DNA of 64,000 nt, taken from assembly GCF_002088975.1 (NCBI RefSeq), contig NZ_NCST01000001.1, forward strand, positions 29,559 through 93,558, given 5' to 3'. This DNA comes from Henriciella aquimarina. GTDB lineage: Bacteria; Pseudomonadota; Alphaproteobacteria; Caulobacterales; Hyphomonadaceae. The position numbers and the translations under genes are program-made. The notes under the pieces were generated by a model. That model worked only from the letters and a program-made list of their open reading frames with translations, had not been told where the DNA came from and did no database searches. Of this stretch, positions 61,186-64,000 are shown piece by piece. Position 1 is the stretch's first letter; the number at the start of each line of letters is the position of its first letter.

Positions 61186-64000
61186 ATGGGCGAGATCATT
61201 CTTTCGCAGGCGGGCGCAGCGCTCGGCGCGCGGCTCCTGCCAGGCGGTTTGGGCCTGCTCGGTGGCCAGCTCTCGGGGGCCGCCATCGGCTCGGCGCTCG
61301 GCGGACTGGCCGGGCGCACCGTCGACAATGCGCTGAGACCGGCGGCGGAAGGCCCGCGCATCAAGGCGCTGCATGTCATGAACAGCGCGGATGGTGCCGG
61401 CATGGCCAACATCTATGGCCGCATGCGCGTCGGCGGCCAGCTCATCTGGGCGTCGCGCTTCAGGGAGAAACGTCGCGAGCGCCGGGCCGGAAAGGGTGGG
61501 CCGAAAGTGGCCGATTATACCTATTCGGTGAGCCTGGCGGTCGCCATCGCGGAGGGCCCGGTGACGCGACTCGATCGGGTCTGGGCGAATGGCGAGACGC
61601 TGCCGCTCTCTGACTATAACTGGCGGCTCTACAAGGGCGGCGAAGACCAGCTGCCCGATCCGTTGATCGAGGCCATGGAGGGCACCGGTGCGGCCCCGGC
61701 CTATCGCGGCACCGCCTATATCATCTTCGAGGACATGCCGCTGGATGCCTTTGGGAATCGTCTGCCGCAGCTGAGTTTCGAAGTGGTGCGTGCCAGCGAT
61801 GAGGTGAGCGGACTGCGCAGCCTGGTTCAGGGCGTGAACGTGATCCCTGCCTCAGGTGAGTTCGTTTATGGAACGGACATTGTGCGCGAACGCCGCTTTC
61901 CCGGCATCGAGCGCCCGCTGAACATGAACAATGGCGATGGCCGCGCCGACTTCGCGCTCTCGCTCGAGCAGCTGGAGAGCGACCTGCCGGGCGTGGGCCA
62001 TGCCGCGCTGACGGTCGGCTGGTTCGGCGACGATCTGCGCGCCGGGAGCTGCCAGATTCGCCCGGGTGTCGAGACACGCGAGCGCGCAAGCGTGCCTTAT
62101 GGCTGGACGGTGGCCGGGCAGGGGCGCGGCGTGGCTCATCTGGTCAGCCAGACCGGCGGCAGTGCGAATTATGGCGGCACGCCGGCCGACCGGGCCGTGA
62201 TCGAGGGGATTCAGGCGATGAAGGCGCAGGGTCTTGCCGTGACGCTGTCGCCCTTCCTCTTCATGGATGTGCCCGCCGGCAATGGCCTGCCGGACCCGTA
62301 TGGCGGGAGCGAGCAGGCGGCTTTCCCGTGGCGCGGCCGGATTACGGCGTCGGCCGATGGCACCGCGGCAGTGCGCAGCGAGATCACGGCTTTCCTTGGC
62401 AGTGACCATGATTTCGGCTTCCGCCATTTCATCCTGCATCATGCCCGGCTGGCGGTGGAGGCCGGCGGCGTCGAGGCGATCCTGATTGGCAGTGAAATGC
62501 GCGGACTGACGCGGCTTCGCGATGAGACAGGCGCATTCCCCTTCGTCGAGGGGCTCGTCCAGCTCGCCGCCGATGTGAAGGCCATTGTCGGGGTGGGTAC
62601 GAAGGTTTCCTATGCTGCCGACTGGACCGAATATGGCGCCTATGTCCCGGCGGATGGGTCCGGCGATGTGCTGTTCCCGCTGGATACGCTCTGGGCCTCG
62701 GCCGATGTCGATTTCGTCGGTGTCGACTGGTATCCGCCGGCCGGCGACTGGCGCGAGGGCGACGCGCATCTCGATGCGCTGGCGGGATACGAGGCCGCCG
62801 ACGACCCGGCCTATCTCGCAAGCCAGATGGCGGACGGGGAGGCCTATGACTGGTATTATGCCAGCCCGGCCGACCGCGATGCGCAGATCCGGAGACCGAT
62901 CACCGATACCGCCCATGGCGAAGACTGGATCTTCCGCCAGAAGGATCTCGCCGGATGGTGGGGCGCCGCCCACCATGAGCGCCCTGGCGGTGTCCGGCAG
63001 GCAAGCCCGACGGCCTGGACGCCCGGCATGAAACCGGTGCGGCTGATGGAGGTCGGCTTTCCGGCGGTCGACAAGGGCGCCAATGGGCCGAATGTCTTCT
63101 ATGATCCGAAAAGTTCCGAAAGCGTGCTGCCGCCTTATTCGACGGGCGCGCGCAACGACCTCCTCCAGCGCCACGCGCTCGAAGTCGCGCTGGCCTATTG
63201 GCAGGCCCAGCCCTTCATGGAACAGGCTTATGTCTGGGCCTGGGACGGGCGGCCCTGGCCGGACTTTCCGGTTCGCGAGAGCGTGTGGAGCGACGGGCCG
63301 AACTGGGCGCTCGGCCACTGGCTGAATGGCCGCACCGGCCTGATCAGCCTGGCGGAGACGGTCGAGGACCTTGGCGCGCGGGCCGGCGTCAGTATGGATG
63401 CGTCTGCGCTCGATGGAGTGATCGAGGGCTTTGCGCTGGACGGGCCGATGGCCTTGCGCCGGGCGCTCGAACCACTCAACAGCTTGCAGCCCATGACCTG
63501 CCATGAGCGCGAGAGCGGGCTGGTCATGACCGGCGAGACGGGTGCGGCTTTCGAGATCGCCCCGGAGGCCCTCGCCGAGCCGGGCCTGACGCTGACGCAC
63601 ACCTTGCTCGACAAGCGCCCGGGCCGGCTGCAGCTCAGCTATATCAGTGCCGGTGGCCCGTACGCTCCCGCCACGGTCGATGCCCGCTCTGACCTGGGCG
63701 AGCCCGGCTATTCTATTGACGCGTCGCTCCCTCTGGTCCTGTCGGAGGGCGTGGCCGCCGCGCTCGCCCGTGATCTGCTGGCGGCCACGCTGGAGTCGGA
63801 CGAGGCCGAGATCGCCCTGCCGCCGGCTTGTCTGGCGCTGGAGCCCGGCGATGCTGTGACCGGCGTCGGATTAAGCGGCGTCTGGCGGATCGGCGATGTG
63901 ACCGAGGATGGGCTGACCCGCCGGCTGTCCCTGACCCGCCCGCGTGCGGGCAGGGCGTTGAGGGCGCTGAGCCTGCCGCGCTCGCTTCCCGAGACAGCAG
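61186..64000 (+). CDS. GTA megatron / host-specificity tail fibre protein (orfg15), C-terminus outside window
   Basis: 938 codons are visible and the frame is open at the window end. A Gly-rich N-terminus is followed by LHVMNSADGAGMANIYGRMRVGGQLIW and a GTA TIM-barrel-like domain with SYAADWTEYGAY, FVGVDWYPP and QAYVWAWDGRPWPDFP; beyond it is a phage-tail-3-like domain. The RcGTA homologue is about 1300 residues, so roughly a quarter lies beyond the window. It forms the tail tip and contacts the host. Confidence 0.9.
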   Translation, partial: MGEIILSQAGAALGARLLPGGLGLLGGQLSGAAIGSALGGLAGRTVDNALRPAAEGPRIKALHVMNSADGAGMANIYGRMRVGGQLIWASRFREKRRERRAGKGGPKVADYTYSVSLAVAIAEGPVTRLDRVWANGETLPLSDYNWRLYKGGEDQLPDPLIEAMEGTGAAPAYRGTAYIIFEDMPLDAFGNRLPQLSFEVVRASDEVSGLRSLVQGVNVIPASGEFVYGTDIVRERRFPGIERPLNMNNGDGRADFALSLEQLESDLPGVGHAALTVGWFGDDLRAGSCQIRPGVETRERASVPYGWTVAGQGRGVAHLVSQTGGSANYGGTPADRAVIEGIQAMKAQGLAVTLSPFLFMDVPAGNGLPDPYGGSEQAAFPWRGRITASADGTAAVRSEITAFLGSDHDFGFRHFILHHARLAVEAGGVEAILIGSEMRGLTRLRDETGAFPFVEGLVQLAADVKAIVGVGTKVSYAADWTEYGAYVPADGSGDVLFPLDTLWASADVDFVGVDWYPPAGDWREGDAHLDALAGYEAADDPAYLASQMADGEAYDWYYASPADRDAQIRRPITDTAHGEDWIFRQKDLAGWWGAAHHERPGGVRQASPTAWTPGMKPVRLMEVGFPAVDKGANGPNVFYDPKSSESVLPPYSTGARNDLLQRHALEVALAYWQAQPFMEQAYVWAWDGRPWPDFPVRESVWSDGPNWALGHWLNGRTGLISLAETVEDLGARAGVSMDASALDGVIEGFALDGPMALRRALEPLNSLQPMTCHERESGLVMTGETGAAFEIAPEALAEPGLTLTHTLLDKRPGRLQLSYISAGGPYAPATVDARSDLGEPGYSIDASLPLVLSEGVAAALARDLLAATLESDEAEIALPPACLALEPGDAVTGVGLSGVWRIGDVTEDGLTRRLSLTRPRAGRALRALSLPRSLPETA

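Larger units (their letters stand above)
52726..64000 (+). mobile_element. RcGTA-type gene transfer agent structural cluster (right end outside window)
   Basis: Genes run in the order of the Rhodobacter capsulatus GTA: terminase (g2), portal (g3), prohead protease (g4), capsid (g5), an extra 67-aa gene, adaptor (g6), tail terminator (g8), major tail protein (g9), g10, g10.1, tape measure (g11), g12, g13, g14 and g15. Nearly all junctions overlap or nearly so. No g1 and no g7 are seen. GTAs package random host DNA and are vertically inherited, so this is a domesticated element rather than an active phage. No integrase, repressor or lysis gene is in view. Confidence 0.88.

Overview
The window is GC-rich, densely packed chromosomal DNA from an alphaproteobacterium. 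The best guess is a Hyphomonadaceae/Maricaulaceae-like relative of Caulobacterales. This rests on an RcGTA-type gene transfer agent cluster, a hisS-hisZ-hisG operon, a BphO/BphP pair with an HWE-type kinase, cytosolic-type malate dehydrogenase, and many overlapping start/stop codons. Lineage is inference; no rRNA or tRNA gene is present. No insertion sequence or CRISPR array was seen.

Layout. 1-5.8 kb: end of fpr, a small membrane protein, aroC, mdh, an SDR, pdxH, and a small membrane protein coupled to a fatty-acid-desaturase-like gene. 5.9-13.9 kb: lipid and general metabolism (glyoxalase-superfamily protein, GDPD lipoprotein, acyl-CoA synthetase plus SDR, DUF1499, DJ-1/PfpI, MBL hydrolase, ATP-grasp-like protein). 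14-19.2 kb: DUF442 phosphatase, two OppB/OppC permeases without other subunits, a thioesterase, a periplasmic protein bracketed by hairpins, and a Tat-lipoprotein aminotransferase. 19.4-23.3 kb: a histidine operon (leader peptide with six His codons, hisS, hisZ, hisG, terminator). 23.4-25.8 kb: a candidate small RNA on the minus strand, argD, and a YedK/HMCES homologue lacking key residues. 25.8-33.8 kb: acyl-CoA dehydrogenase with a divergent MarR regulator and operator, several membrane proteins, an S41 protease, MscS and a CorA/ZntB transporter. 33.8-39.7 kb: bacteriophytochrome and heme oxygenase, argF, and a SatD-like/DUF3307 pair behind a promoter overlapped by an inverted repeat. 39.8-52.6 kb: alcohol dehydrogenase, two paralogous predicted beta-barrel proteins, a possible PRTase-like protein, AI-2E transporter, cytochrome c lipoprotein, MFS transporter, VTT protein, GGDEF-EAL protein, Hsp33, CurA-like oxidoreductase and small membrane proteins. 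52.7 kb to the end: a gene transfer agent cluster in RcGTA order (g2-g6, g8-g15), with g15 running off the window.

Most notable signals. (1) A ribosome-attenuation-like histidine leader upstream of hisS-hisZ-hisG. (2) A strongly predicted small RNA (promoter, 15-bp stem, triple CCCTGA loop, intrinsic terminator) divergent from argD. (3) A 67-codon gene between the GTA capsid and adaptor genes, preceded by a terminator and followed by two abutting palindromes. (4) A YedK-like protein in which the catalytic Cys2 and the conserved His are both replaced. (5) A PLP aminotransferase with a Tat lipoprotein signal. All calls come from reading the sequence and recalled family knowledge; no database search was run.
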